The translations under genes and the position numbers were made by a program. A stretch of 64,000 nucleotides of DNA from CBDHGY01 sp965263325 (GTDB lineage: Bacteria; Pseudomonadota; Alphaproteobacteria; Caulobacterales; Hyphomonadaceae), in NCBI GenBank assembly GCA_965263325.1, contig CBDHGY010000002.1, positions 868,001 to 932,000 on the forward strand. The letters run 5' to 3'. The notes below the pieces were generated by a model. The model ran no database searches and was not told the DNA's origin. It was given only the letters and a program-made list of their open reading frames with translations. How positions within the stretch are numbered: position 1 is the stretch's first letter; each line of letters starts with the position of its first letter. Of this stretch, positions 1 through 8,426 are shown in pieces.

Positions 1-338
1 TTCCAGCGGTATCTGCCGTCCTTCATAAGTTCCCAAAACGGGCGATCTGTATGACCTTTAATCTCCAAATGCGCGAGATATTCATCCAAAATGGCAAACG
101 TCTGTCCATCTGAGCCTGGCAACCCGGCAACGCCATTCGCGGTTATGTGATAGGTGGGCTGTTCTTTTTCTTCTTCGGCCTTTGGTGGCTCAGGCGGGCT
201 TTCTGGCATAGATTCAAAGCTCGTTTGAGGCGGGCTGGTGTCAAGGACGGTTGCGGTTTCGACGCCGCTTCCGTCCTGTGGTGCGGGCGCAGCACAAGCG
301 GCAATTCCAAGCAGAATAGAAACGCAAATCAATCGCAT
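1..338 (-). CDS. putative lipoprotein, C-terminus beyond window
   Basis: Partial gene: 112 codons are visible before the left edge. It opens MRLICVSILLGIAAC, a short hydrophobic signal ending in a lipobox with the acylated Cys at residue 15. A low-complexity Pro/Glu-rich stretch follows (about residues 16-65), then a more ordered part containing the segment LPGSDGQTFAILDEYLAHLE. The start is supported by a GGAAGGAC ribosome binding site about 8 nt upstream. It follows scpB by 87 nt on the same strand, so it probably belongs to that operon. In many alphaproteobacteria the tat genes follow scpB; here they do not do so directly. Family not recognised. A periplasm-facing lipoprotein is a prediction from the signal alone. 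Confidence 0.7.
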   Translation of the reverse strand, partial: MRLICVSILLGIAACAAPAPQDGSGVETATVLDTSPPQTSFESMPESPPEPPKAEEEKEQPTYHITANGVAGLPGSDGQTFAILDEYLAHLEIKGHTDRPFWELMKDGRYRW

Positions 339-425
339 GGATTTCTGTCCTTCCGGTTAGTTCGGAGCTTATTACAACGAATTCACCTGAACCACACCAA
401 AACCAAGCAAGGCGAGATTGCGGCG

Positions 426-1346
426 CTACTCTTCAATTTCCGGCTCGCCATCTTCATCGTCAAGAAAGTCGGTCATAAAGCTGGTTTCGTCCGTCAAGTC
501 TTCCGTTATTTCGTCAGCAATGTCGTCTTCACCGCCTTCCGGCACTTCGATGCCATCCTCGGTAAAACCATCTGGCAGCACGTCGGTGAGAAGGCCCTCT
601 GCTTCAAGGTCCGCCTTGCCCGGCAAGACATCTAAACTCTCAAGGCCAAAATGCTCAAGAAACCCTTCCGTGGTCCCATAAGTAACAGGTCGCCCTGGCG
701 TTTTGCGCCGACCTTTGACTTTGATCCAACCCGTTTCCATCAATACATCGATTGTCGACGTAGACACGGCCACGCCGCGTACAGCTTCGACTTCTGCCCG
801 GGTAACCGGTTGGCCATACGCGATGATGGCAAGTGTCTCGAGCGCTGCTTGTGTAAGCTTTTTCTGGACGTGCTTTTCTTCGACAAAAAGAAACGCCAGA
901 TCTGCGGCGGTTTGAAAACGCCACTTTCCTGCGACTTCGACCAGACGCACCCCCCGGTTGGCGTAGGAAGCTCTTAGCGCCATCAGGACTTCAGCAGGCT
1001 CGACACCGTTCGGCAGCGTCTCAGCGATCTGCTCTGCACTCAACGGTTGCCCAGCGGCAAACAGCACAGCTTCTGCGCGGCGAAGCGCATCCATCATCAG
1101 CTCGCCATCGGCATTGCCGGAGTAAATCGGGATTTCAGACTCAGCCCCATCACCAATCGTGACAGGCCGGAGTTCCAATGAGGCCTGTTTTGCCACTTCG
1201 ATCTCTGCTTCTTCAACTTTCGCCAGCACTTGAGCTGACCGGCGAAAAGCCGATGACAGCTTTCTTACCGCGCCGCGAACATCATCACTCATCTCGACTT
1301 CTTCGAGCCCTGTTTCGTCTTCATTCATAACTTCAAGCGGGATCAT
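426..1346 (-). CDS. scpB: segregation and condensation protein B
   Basis: ScpB, the winged-helix partner of ScpA in the bacterial SMC condensin complex, acts on the nucleoid in chromosome compaction and segregation. The 306-aa product carries the family core in its middle, with the segments LRRAEAVLFAAGQPLS, QKKLTQAALETLAIIAYGQPVT and TGWIKVKGRRKTPGRP. Acidic, disordered extensions flank it at both ends, the C-terminal one very Asp/Glu-rich. The ATG at 1346 is chosen because a strong GGGGGAGGG site lies about 7 nt upstream. It overlaps the end of scpA by 14 bp, consistent with translational coupling. An upstream in-frame ATG at 1433 lies deep inside scpA and is unlikely. Confidence 0.93.
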   Translation of the reverse strand: MIPLEVMNEDETGLEEVEMSDDVRGAVRKLSSAFRRSAQVLAKVEEAEIEVAKQASLELRPVTIGDGAESEIPIYSGNADGELMMDALRRAEAVLFAAGQPLSAEQIAETLPNGVEPAEVLMALRASYANRGVRLVEVAGKWRFQTAADLAFLFVEEKHVQKKLTQAALETLAIIAYGQPVTRAEVEAVRGVAVSTSTIDVLMETGWIKVKGRRKTPGRPVTYGTTEGFLEHFGLESLDVLPGKADLEAEGLLTDVLPDGFTEDGIEVPEGGEDDIADEITEDLTDETSFMTDFLDDEDGEPEIEE

Positions 1347-2169
1347 ATACGCCCTCCCCCTGCTCTTTGTCGATGCCGCGCAAATAAAGCGGCTCGAAAT
1401 GTTCGTCCTGGCGGATATCCACGTCACCGTCACGTGTCAGCTCCAGGGTTGCTGAGAAAACAGATGCACGCACGGAATGCGGCGGAACATCGTCACCAGC
1501 GGTTTCTCCCAATTTCTCACTAAGCGCATATAAGCTCGACCATTCACGCAATTGCGGCACGACCTTTTTGAGCGATTGGCGCGCTTGCTCGAGTGGCAGA
1601 ACAAACTGCTTATAAACTGTGTGGGGAGCTTCTTTCACGCGGCGGGTACGGATCGCACCGAAGGCCTGCGTCAAGTGCCAGAGTGTTGCGTCATATTCCG
1701 TAGTTTTAACAACCTTGGGCTGCTCCGGAGCCCCGCGCAGGAAGACGACATTGTTTAGGATCGGCCCGGCCATAAGCGCTTCGCCAGCTTCACGCATCGC
1801 ATCCAAACGTTTGAGTCGAAAGGCAAGGCGCGCTGCCATATCTTCGCCAGAAGTCTCGTCATCGCCGTCTGTCTCAGGCTTCGGCAGCATCAGGCGCGAC
1901 TTCATATAAGCAAGCCACGCTGCCATAAGCAAATAATCTGCTGCGATGTCTATTCGCTTGGATTTCGCGTCATTTATGAATTCGAGATACTGCTCAGCAA
2001 GCGGCAACATCGAAATCCGCAATAGGTCTATTTTTTGGCGGCGAGCGAGTTCTAGCAGCAAATGAAGCGGGCCTTCAAACCCCTCTACATCGACATTGAA
2101 GGCATCAGCCGCAAGGACTTCTTCCGCTTCACTGGAAAGCGCTGTTATTGAAACAACGTCAGCGTTCAT
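1333..2169 (-). CDS. scpA: segregation and condensation protein A
   Basis: ScpA is the kleisin subunit that bridges SMC heads and binds ScpB. The 278-aa protein shows the family N-terminus around residues 26-45 (VDVEGFEGPLHLLLELARRQ), then the helical segment with DYLLMAAWLAYMKSRLMLP near residues 88-106, and a C-terminal winged-helix-like region near residues 200-270. The ATG at 2169 overlaps the nagZ stop as ATGA, so nagZ, scpA and scpB are translationally coupled. The gene order nagZ-scpA-scpB is common in alphaproteobacteria. Confidence 0.95.
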   Translation of the reverse strand: MNADVVSITALSSEAEEVLAADAFNVDVEGFEGPLHLLLELARRQKIDLLRISMLPLAEQYLEFINDAKSKRIDIAADYLLMAAWLAYMKSRLMLPKPETDGDDETSGEDMAARLAFRLKRLDAMREAGEALMAGPILNNVVFLRGAPEQPKVVKTTEYDATLWHLTQAFGAIRTRRVKEAPHTVYKQFVLPLEQARQSLKKVVPQLREWSSLYALSEKLGETAGDDVPPHSVRASVFSATLELTRDGDVDIRQDEHFEPLYLRGIDKEQGEGVYDPA

Positions 2170-3209
2170 GCAGCAGCCTCCACAAGATGCGGGAAGAAGT
2201 CATAGAATTTTGCCCATCCCTCAACGGGTTCAAATGGTTTTGCCTGCGTTGACATCGCGACCGCACGCTCAGCTCGGCTTGCTGCTTTTCCCTCAAGCAC
2301 AGGCGCAGCTTCTGCGACTTCGCGCATTTCGCGAAGAATGTCATCAGGATCTTTCAGAAAACCAGAACAGTGAAGCAGCATATCGCAGCCGGCAGCAATC
2401 GCTGCGTTAGCACGGCCTGTTAAAGTGCCGCCAAGCGCCTGCATCCCTAGGTCATCAGTCATCAGCAGGCCGTCAAACCCGATGCGGCCACGAATGACAT
2501 CGTTTATCATGACCGGACTGACTGTGGCGGCGCGGTCGGCGTCGAAAGCCTCATATGCAATATGCGCCGTCATCGCCATGGGCGCGTCTGTCAATTCAGC
2601 AAAAGCGGCGAAATCTTTTGAAAGCTCATTATCACCGGCAGTGACTCGCGGCAGCTCTTTGTGGCTATCGGCCATCGAACGCCCATGTCCTGGAATATGT
2701 TTGATAACGCCCGCAACACCGCCATCCGACAAACCCTGCAGCGCAGCGCGCGCAAGCGCCGCAACGGTGCGCGGATCACTTCCGAAAGCGCGGTCTCCAA
2801 TTACATCATGGGCACCTGGAACCGGAAGATCGACAACAGGGGCGCAATCTGCATGGATCGACATCTCAGCCAGCTCATGCGCGATCAGTCTGTGCCCGAG
2901 CCAAGCCGCCCCCAGACCTGCCTCAGCATCACGCTCATAAAGCTCCGAATAGTCTAGCCCACGCGGGAACACTGGCCATTCAGGCGACTTTAACCGCGCC
3001 ACGCGCCCGCCTTCCTGATCGATAAAGACCAAGCATGCGCGTCCCATAGCTGACCAGATATCATCGACAAGTCGACTAACTTGTGCCCGCGTTTCGCAGC
3101 TCCGCCCCATAAGTATCACGCCCCAAGGTTGCTGCTCTGCGAACAAGGCAGCTTCTTCAGGGGTCAATATCTCACCAGAGACAGACAGGATGCAGGCGCG
3201 AACAGTCAT
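2166..3209 (-). CDS. nagZ: beta-N-acetylhexosaminidase, GH3
   Basis: NagZ is a cytoplasmic enzyme that removes N-acetylglucosamine from anhydromuropeptides during peptidoglycan recycling. The 347-aa product has FIDQEGGRVAR near residue 62, the GH3 signature KHIPGHG at residues 160-166 (usual KHFPGHG), DSHKELP just after it (the flexible His/Asp acid-base loop), and LLMTDDLGM near residue 245 supplying the nucleophile Asp. No signal peptide is seen, which fits NagZ. The ATG at 3209 shares one base with the stop of the SPOR gene (TAATG). A longer start at 3230 would run into that gene and is less likely. Confidence 0.95.
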   Translation of the reverse strand: MTVRACILSVSGEILTPEEAALFAEQQPWGVILMGRSCETRAQVSRLVDDIWSAMGRACLVFIDQEGGRVARLKSPEWPVFPRGLDYSELYERDAEAGLGAAWLGHRLIAHELAEMSIHADCAPVVDLPVPGAHDVIGDRAFGSDPRTVAALARAALQGLSDGGVAGVIKHIPGHGRSMADSHKELPRVTAGDNELSKDFAAFAELTDAPMAMTAHIAYEAFDADRAATVSPVMINDVIRGRIGFDGLLMTDDLGMQALGGTLTGRANAAIAAGCDMLLHCSGFLKDPDDILREMREVAEAAPVLEGKAASRAERAVAMSTQAKPFEPVEGWAKFYDFFPHLVEAAA

Positions 3210-4051
3210 TAATTCTGCACTACGATACACTGATGTTTGGCAGATTTAAGGGCATTGCAGAACTCCGTCGCATCTGCGCGATCTGTAAACGCCCCAACGC
3301 GCAACCGGTAAAACACGCCTTTTGAGCCCAGATCAGCCCTTTGGATGCGTTTTTGGCTTCCCTCAAACAGATCTGGAGACTTCCGGGTCGCCTCACGCCA
3401 TGCGCGCTCCGCAGCATCCTGAGACCGCAAAGCGGATATCTGAACGAGGTAATCGCCGCCTCCATCAAACGCAAATCGCGGAGCTGAACGAATTTCCTCA
3501 GCAGGCGGTTTCGGTAAAGGCGCGACGTCCGGAGTAACAGGCGCCATGGGCTCGATAGCAGCGACCTCGGTCCCCTGATGAGAATCTGCACCGCCTCGAA
3601 GGGCTTCAAGTTTTCGTGCCTGGTCAAGGATCACTGTATCGGTAGAATTATCTACAAGGTCTGGCCCGCCATTCAGAGCATCTGAGCCGGGAAGCGGCGG
3701 CAGAGTCTGTTCCGCCGGAGCAATAGCTCCAGCGCTTAGCACAGGGCGCTCTGCCCCATCGATCTGGTCATAAATGCGCGCATCGAGATCAGGCGTTACT
3801 GCACCGCCGCGCTCATCAGGTGCGCGTTTATAAGGCGTCTCTGCTGCGGTAATTATTGGCAAACCATTCTCTGCTGTACGCACACCCTGACGATATGTGT
3901 TCCAGACCACAGCGCCGAACACAATCAAAATTCCAAGCGCCAGGGCTAGTATCAACGGTCCACGATTGGTTTCGTCATCGCGGATGTCGAAACCGCGATA
4001 GTCGTCATCATAGGCACCGAATTCGTAATCGCTCTCAATCGAACGGCTCAT
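3209..4051 (-). CDS. SPOR-domain membrane protein
   Basis: Predicted inner-membrane protein of 280 aa. It has an acidic, Tyr/Asp-rich cytoplasmic N-terminus, one transmembrane helix around residues 34-54 (ILALALGILIVFGAVVW), a long disordered Pro-rich periplasmic linker, and a C-terminal SPOR domain of about 75 residues starting near DYLVQISALRSQ and ending AKHQCIVVQN. SPOR domains bind denuded glycan strands at division sites, so a role at the septum is likely by family. The ATG at 4051 has a GAGGG site a few nt upstream. It heads the nagZ-scpA-scpB run, linking cell-wall recycling with chromosome segregation genes. Confidence 0.88.
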   Translation of the reverse strand: MSRSIESDYEFGAYDDDYRGFDIRDDETNRGPLILALALGILIVFGAVVWNTYRQGVRTAENGLPIITAAETPYKRAPDERGGAVTPDLDARIYDQIDGAERPVLSAGAIAPAEQTLPPLPGSDALNGGPDLVDNSTDTVILDQARKLEALRGGADSHQGTEVAAIEPMAPVTPDVAPLPKPPAEEIRSAPRFAFDGGGDYLVQISALRSQDAAERAWREATRKSPDLFEGSQKRIQRADLGSKGVFYRLRVGAFTDRADATEFCNALKSAKHQCIVVQN

Positions 4052-4150
4052 ATTTACCCTCAGCAACAAAATTCATTCGGTTAACATCTGAACCATTTTC
4101 GTTAACCAGCCCTGAATCCGAAGGAACGGCTACACAATAAACACTGCAGC

Positions 4151-5335
4151 TCAGATGATGCTTTCGAGACTGAAGAGGCGTTTGTGCTCATCAATCGCAT
4201 AATTGTCGGTCATTCCGGCTATGTAATCACAGACGATTCGGGCGCGCCTGTGCGTGTCCGCCTGCACCGCATCCTGCCGCCAGGGCGGTGGCAAGGTTTC
4301 AGGCTCATTGAAAAAGACGCCAAATAGTTCTTTCAAAATCCGTTTAGCCTGTGACCGCATCCGGTTGACTTTGTAATGTTTGTACATTCGCTCATACAGA
4401 AAAGCACGAAGAGCGCGTTGCTGATTTTCAAACTCGGCCGAAAACGCAACCACTGGTTCGTCGAGCGCGCGAATATCGGCGGCCGATTGAGGTTTATGCT
4501 TTTCAAGTCGTCTCGTTGTCTCTTCTACAACGTCACCTATCCAGAGGCCTATCAAACGCCGCACGGCCTCATAAGTTGTACGCTTTATATCAAGCACCGG
4601 GTGCTCGATTTTAACACTGCGGAATACATCGCCTACAAGTGGGAGTTCCAGCAATTCCTCGATCGTGAATACGCCCGCCGCAATGCCATCATCGATGTCA
4701 TGATTGTTGTAAGCGATGTCATCCGATACAGCGGCAACCTGCGCTTCGGGGCCGGCAAACTGATCTAGCTCCAGCTCACCAAGATAGGGAAATTCGCGAA
4801 ACGCCGCCGGCAGACTGTCAATTGTTGTATCTGGCGTCAGCAATGGCCCATTGTGCTTTACGAGACCTTCCAGCGTTTCCCAAACGAGATTGAGTCCGTC
4901 AAATAGCGGATACCGCGTCTCAAGTTTTGTAACCACGCGGAGCGTCTGCGCGTTATGATCGAACCCATCATAGTCCTGCATGCATGCATCGAGCTGGTCT
5001 TCGCCCGCGTGCCCGAACGGCGGGTGACCGAGATCATGCGAAAGTGCCAATGCCTCCGCGAGGTCTTCATCAAGGCGCAGGGTGCGCGCGATGGATCTTG
5101 CCACTTGAGCAACTTCAAGCGAATGAGTGAGCCTTGTGCGGTAATGATCGCCTTCATGGGCAACAAACACCTGGGTTTTTTGCTTTAGTCGCCGAAACGA
5201 AGAGGCATGGACAATCCGGTCCCGGTCTCGCTGAAAAGGCGTGCGAGTGGCTGAATCTGGCTCGCTATAGTAGCGCCCGCGAGAGTTTGCTGGATCCGTC
5301 GCATAAATCGCTCTCTTTTCCATTGCAGCAAACAT
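4151..5335 (-). CDS. deoxyguanosinetriphosphate triphosphohydrolase-like protein
   Basis: HD-superfamily dNTPase of the short (Dgt type 2) class, 394 aa. Such enzymes cleave dNTPs to deoxynucleoside and triphosphate and help set dNTP pools. Visible motifs are FRRLKQKTQVF and RTRLTHSLEVAQVARSIAR near residues 48-85, and the metal-binding HD motif in ALSHDLGHPPFGHAGE near residues 95-110. A further conserved aspartate lies in VSDDIAYNNHDIDDG near residue 205. Two starts are possible, 5335 and 5323; neither has a clear ribosome binding site. It is divergent from erpA with only about 15 nt between the starts, so the promoters must overlap the coding ends. Confidence 0.9.
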   Translation of the reverse strand: MFAAMEKRAIYATDPANSRGRYYSEPDSATRTPFQRDRDRIVHASSFRRLKQKTQVFVAHEGDHYRTRLTHSLEVAQVARSIARTLRLDEDLAEALALSHDLGHPPFGHAGEDQLDACMQDYDGFDHNAQTLRVVTKLETRYPLFDGLNLVWETLEGLVKHNGPLLTPDTTIDSLPAAFREFPYLGELELDQFAGPEAQVAAVSDDIAYNNHDIDDGIAAGVFTIEELLELPLVGDVFRSVKIEHPVLDIKRTTYEAVRRLIGLWIGDVVEETTRRLEKHKPQSAADIRALDEPVVAFSAEFENQQRALRAFLYERMYKHYKVNRMRSQAKRILKELFGVFFNEPETLPPPWRQDAVQADTHRRARIVCDYIAGMTDNYAIDEHKRLFSLESII

Positions 5336-5350
5336 CCCTATCTATTGGTC

Positions 5351-5677
5351 ATGAGCACTGTGACCCTGACACCTTCGGCTGCAAAACGGATTAATGCGAT
5401 TCTGGCAAAGCAGGACGACGCCGAGATGCTACGGGTCTCTGTAGAAGGCGGCGGCTGTTCCGGCTTTTCGTATAAGTTCGATTTCGCGCAAGAGGCGAAT
5501 TCCGATGACACGATCATCGAACTGGATGGCGCGCAAGTCGCGATTGACGAAATGAGTATGGAGTTTCTGGCGGGGTCTCAGATTGATTTCTCAAACGAAC
5601 TTATCGGTTCGGCCTTCAAAATCATCAATCCGAACGCGACAGCCGCTTGCGGCTGCGGAACAAGTTTTTCAGTTTAG
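5351..5677 (+). CDS. erpA: iron-sulfur cluster insertion protein, A-type carrier
   Basis: HesB/IscA/ErpA family carrier of 108 aa. It receives an Fe-S cluster from the assembly machinery and hands it to apo-proteins. The three ligand cysteines are present: Cys36 in EGGGCSGFSYKF, and Cys100 and Cys102 in ATAACGCGTSFSV at the C-terminus. The sequence NPNATAACGCGTSFSV is typical of ErpA in alphaproteobacteria, which is why ErpA is preferred over IscA or SufA. The start is the ATG at 5351; an in-frame TTG lies 6 nt upstream. It stands alone, divergent from the dNTPase gene and convergent with the FkbM methyltransferase gene. Confidence 0.88.
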   Translation: MSTVTLTPSAAKRINAILAKQDDAEMLRVSVEGGGCSGFSYKFDFAQEANSDDTIIELDGAQVAIDEMSMEFLAGSQIDFSNELIGSAFKIINPNATAACGCGTSFSV

Positions 5678-5689
5678 TCGGTTTATCGG

Positions 5690-6427
5690 CTAAGAAATCC
5701 AATTTATCGGCGTCACGAGAAAATTCGTGACTTTTGCATAATGGGTATCAACCCATTTCTGCTCGTAGCGATTGGTTTCCAGCCATTCTGTAAAATTTTC
5801 AATATCTTCATTCTGAACCTCGATAAAGATCACTGGCTTGTGCGCTGCGATGGTTTGCTGGAGCCCCCTCAGCACCGAAAACTCATGGCCTTCAACATCA
5901 ATCTTCACAAATTGAGGGGCTCGCTCAAACAGCACCTCATCTCCGTTGAGAAGTTTGACTTCGTGCAAATTACCTGTTTCGTCGATATGTCTACGATGCA
6001 TAGATGTTCGCTCGTTCTCGGGAATGAGATCGACCACCTTTGAACCACCCAGATTGTTCGGTCCGCCGCGCCAACTCATGGCTTTGCGTTCGACGTCAGA
6101 AATGCCGAAACCGATGCCATCCATTACAACATTACCAACTGTATTGGACGCAATATTCGCGCGCAGCAGTTTCTCGGCATGCTGATTTGGCTCGAAAGGC
6201 ATGACCGTGGACTTCGAGAAGCGTTTGGCCAGATAAATCGTATGATTCCCGACGTTCGCACCGATATCGACAATGAAATCGCCATCGTTGATATACTCGG
6301 CCATGACTTTCAGTTCGTTAAAATCGAACAGTTCCCCGGCCGCATGGCATTTCTGAATCGCATCATTTTCATTCTCGATATTGAATGTGTAAGTTTCGCC
6401 TTCAAACTCGAACGTATTTGATCGCAT
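5690..6427 (-). CDS. FkbM-family methyltransferase
   Basis: SAM-dependent methyltransferase of the FkbM family, 245 aa. Motif I is FIVDIGANVGNHTIYLA (about residues 52-68), followed by the acidic strand end FEPNQHAEKLLRANIASN. The characteristic VKIDVEGHEFSVLRGL lies near residues 175-190. FkbM proteins usually O-methylate sugars or small metabolites, often surface glycans, but the substrate cannot be read from the sequence. It ends 13 nt from the convergent erpA stop. No obvious operon partner. Confidence 0.85.
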   Translation of the reverse strand: MRSNTFEFEGETYTFNIENENDAIQKCHAAGELFDFNELKVMAEYINDGDFIVDIGANVGNHTIYLAKRFSKSTVMPFEPNQHAEKLLRANIASNTVGNVVMDGIGFGISDVERKAMSWRGGPNNLGGSKVVDLIPENERTSMHRRHIDETGNLHEVKLLNGDEVLFERAPQFVKIDVEGHEFSVLRGLQQTIAAHKPVIFIEVQNEDIENFTEWLETNRYEQKWVDTHYAKVTNFLVTPINWIS

Positions 6428-6580
6428 CGTGAACCCCGGTCCAAACTGAATTCAATTGCCTTATTCGAAAGCGGGCACCGATCAAATCGTTTTATCGATA
6501 TATCCTCGGCAGGTCCCTTGCCTTTCCTTGCGTTCTCTGCGCCATTTATCAGCATAATTCGACTACTCAGGATGATTTTT

Positions 6581-7252
6581 ATGGACGTTACTCAAGCCGT
6601 TAAGCAGCGCATTTCGACACGTGGGTTTTTAGAAACACCAATACCGGAAAGTGAAATCCGCGAATGGCTCGAAACCGGACAGCGAGCCCCATCAGGTGGA
6701 AACTTGCAACCTTGGCGCACGATTGTCGTGACCGGCGACGCTAAGCAAGCGGTTATTGACCTTGCCGCTGCAAAGCTTTCAAAAAACCCTCTGGGTGAGC
6801 CAACAGACCGCGATATCTATCCTAAAGGCCTGTGGAACCCCTATGAAGCGCGCCGCAAGAAAGTCGGCCATATGCTATACGAAGCCATCGGGATTCCCCG
6901 CGAAGACAAGGCCGGGCGTCTTGCATGGTTCTCACGCAACTTCCAATTCTTCGGAGCGCCGTTCGCCGTTTTCATTGTCATTGATGAACGCATGGGTCAC
7001 GGCCAGTGGGGCCATGCCGGTATGTATCTGCAGACACTTTGCCTGCTCGCCGAAGAGCGAGGCTGGGGCACATGCATGCAGGAATGCTGGGGCATTCTTC
7101 GCCCGAGCTTGAAAGAGCATTTTAAGCTTGGCGAAACCGAAATGGTCTGGTGCGGCATGTCCGTTGGTATTCCGGACACAAACGATCCAGCGAATTCACT
7201 TTACGCTGAGCGAGCAAGCCAGGACGAAATCGTGGAGATGCTTGGGTTCTAA
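6581..7252 (+). CDS. nitroreductase family protein
   Basis: FMN-dependent NAD(P)H oxidoreductase of the nitroreductase fold, 223 aa. The N-terminus carries VKQRISTRGF and QRAPSGGNLQPWRTIVV, the FMN phosphate/isoalloxazine-binding elements. GMYLQTLCLLAEERGWGTCMQE and the C-terminal GMSVGIPD complete the family pattern. Such proteins reduce nitroaromatics, quinones or related compounds; the true substrate is unknown. The ATG at 6581 has an AGGATG site 9 nt upstream. It is followed 32 nt later by the DUF1287 gene on the same strand. Confidence 0.88.
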   Translation: MDVTQAVKQRISTRGFLETPIPESEIREWLETGQRAPSGGNLQPWRTIVVTGDAKQAVIDLAAAKLSKNPLGEPTDRDIYPKGLWNPYEARRKKVGHMLYEAIGIPREDKAGRLAWFSRNFQFFGAPFAVFIVIDERMGHGQWGHAGMYLQTLCLLAEERGWGTCMQECWGILRPSLKEHFKLGETEMVWCGMSVGIPDTNDPANSLYAERASQDEIVEMLGF

Positions 7253-7284
7253 ATCTCGCCACATCTGACATGTAACTAAGTTAA

Positions 7285-7941
7285 ATGATTGAACGACGCG
7301 GATTTTTACTCGGTCTGGCGGCAACACCGCTGGCAGCAGCGTGCGAGGCGCAGAGCCTATCGGAAGTTCTTGAGAAAATTCGACGCGACTCCGAAAACAT
7401 GGCAGCGGTTAACCATGCCTGCTTTCCTTCAAGGAAAACGCAGCAACTTCTCACTGCCGCCCGCGCCCAAATCGGCGTGACGACCTCTTATGATCCTGCT
7501 TACGTATCGCTCGACTATCCGGGCGGTGACTTTGATCGCTCGCGCGGCGTCTGCACGGATGTGATCATTCGCGCCTATCGTGACGCGTTCGACTTTGACC
7601 TTCAGAAAGCCATCCATGAGGATATGCGGGATAATTTCCAAGCATACCCAAAAATCTGGGGCCTGTCGCGCCCAGACAAGAACATCGACCATCGCCGTGT
7701 TCCGAACATCGAACGCTTCCTAAAGCGCGGCGGCCAAGAACTGCCTGCGCGAGACTGGCAGGCTGGCGATCTCATCACCTGCCGGGTTGGCAACCTTCCT
7801 CATATCGGGATCGTGTCGGACAAAGCAACTCACGGCGCCCCCCCAAAAGTCATCCACAATATCGGGCGCGGCACGCGCGAGGAAAGCGTGATTGGACTTT
7901 ATAACAATGAGCGCCGCTTCCGGTTTTTCCCAAGCACCTAA
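7285..7941 (+). CDS. DUF1287 domain protein, exported
   Basis: 218 aa with an N-terminal export signal (ERRGFLLGLAATPLAAAC) that resembles both a Tat and a lipoprotein signal; the Cys at about residue 20 would be acylated. The body matches DUF1287: ARAQIGVTTSYDPAYVSLDYPGGD, RGVCTDVIIRAYRDAF, then IDHRRVPNIERF and DWQAGDLITCRV with PHIGIVSD. DUF1287 proteins look like NlpC/P60-type papain-fold enzymes. Cys in RGVCTD and His in PHIGIV are the likely catalytic pair (inference). The stop overlaps the convergent SRPBCC gene stop by three bases. Confidence 0.85.
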   Translation: MIERRGFLLGLAATPLAAACEAQSLSEVLEKIRRDSENMAAVNHACFPSRKTQQLLTAARAQIGVTTSYDPAYVSLDYPGGDFDRSRGVCTDVIIRAYRDAFDFDLQKAIHEDMRDNFQAYPKIWGLSRPDKNIDHRRVPNIERFLKRGGQELPARDWQAGDLITCRVGNLPHIGIVSDKATHGAPPKVIHNIGRGTREESVIGLYNNERRFRFFPST

Positions 7942-8363
7942 TTAAATGCGTAGCGTAAGCGCGAGAGATGCTCGTCCCAGCCGACATCCGTCCCGCTAAT
8001 TTCGCTCCAAAGGGAGTCATCGGGCACATCAATGTGAGAATGCGTGAGGATCAGCTGCGTACCGCCTGCAAAGTCTGAAAGATCAAACTCAACGACCCCC
8101 TTATAACCTTCAGGTGTACCGTGGTGGACAAATGTGAACGCGAGATTTGAGGGCTTTTTTGCAACGATCACATTGCCCCACAACATCCGCGGATCATCTG
8201 TCACCGGGTTTTCCCGCAACAAGGCATAGGGCTGACCTTCCCGCATCGGTGCTTCCGCTTCATATAACCAGCGCGCCAGCAATTCAGGCTTGGTGAGGTA
8301 ATCCCAAATGCGCTCTCGCGGTGCTCGCAGGAAAACTGTTTTCACTACTTTCAGATCGGTCAT
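7938..8363 (-). CDS. SRPBCC (AHSA1-like) domain protein
   Basis: 141-aa START/SRPBCC-fold protein of the activator-of-Hsp90-homolog (AHSA1) type. It begins with KTVFLRAPRERIWDYLTKPELLARW, the usual first strand and helix of the family, and ends with the long helix SLWSEISGTDVGWDEHLSRLRYAF. Members form a hydrophobic cavity for ligands, but the ligand is unknown here. Often such genes pair with an ArsR regulator; none is seen next to it. The ATG at 8363 has an excellent AGGAGGGG ribosome binding site. Confidence 0.85.
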   Translation of the reverse strand: MTDLKVVKTVFLRAPRERIWDYLTKPELLARWLYEAEAPMREGQPYALLRENPVTDDPRMLWGNVIVAKKPSNLAFTFVHHGTPEGYKGVVEFDLSDFAGGTQLILTHSHIDVPDDSLWSEISGTDVGWDEHLSRLRYAFN

Positions 8364-8426
8364 TATCCCCTCCTTTTTCTTATGCGTTGCTAGTCATCGC
8401 GTTAGAACGATTCTATGCCGTCGCTT

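Noticed and set aside
418..977. Overlapping plus-strand frames opposite scpB
   Set aside because: Serine-rich and low-complexity shadow translations of the Asp/Glu-rich scpB sequence; no independent support.
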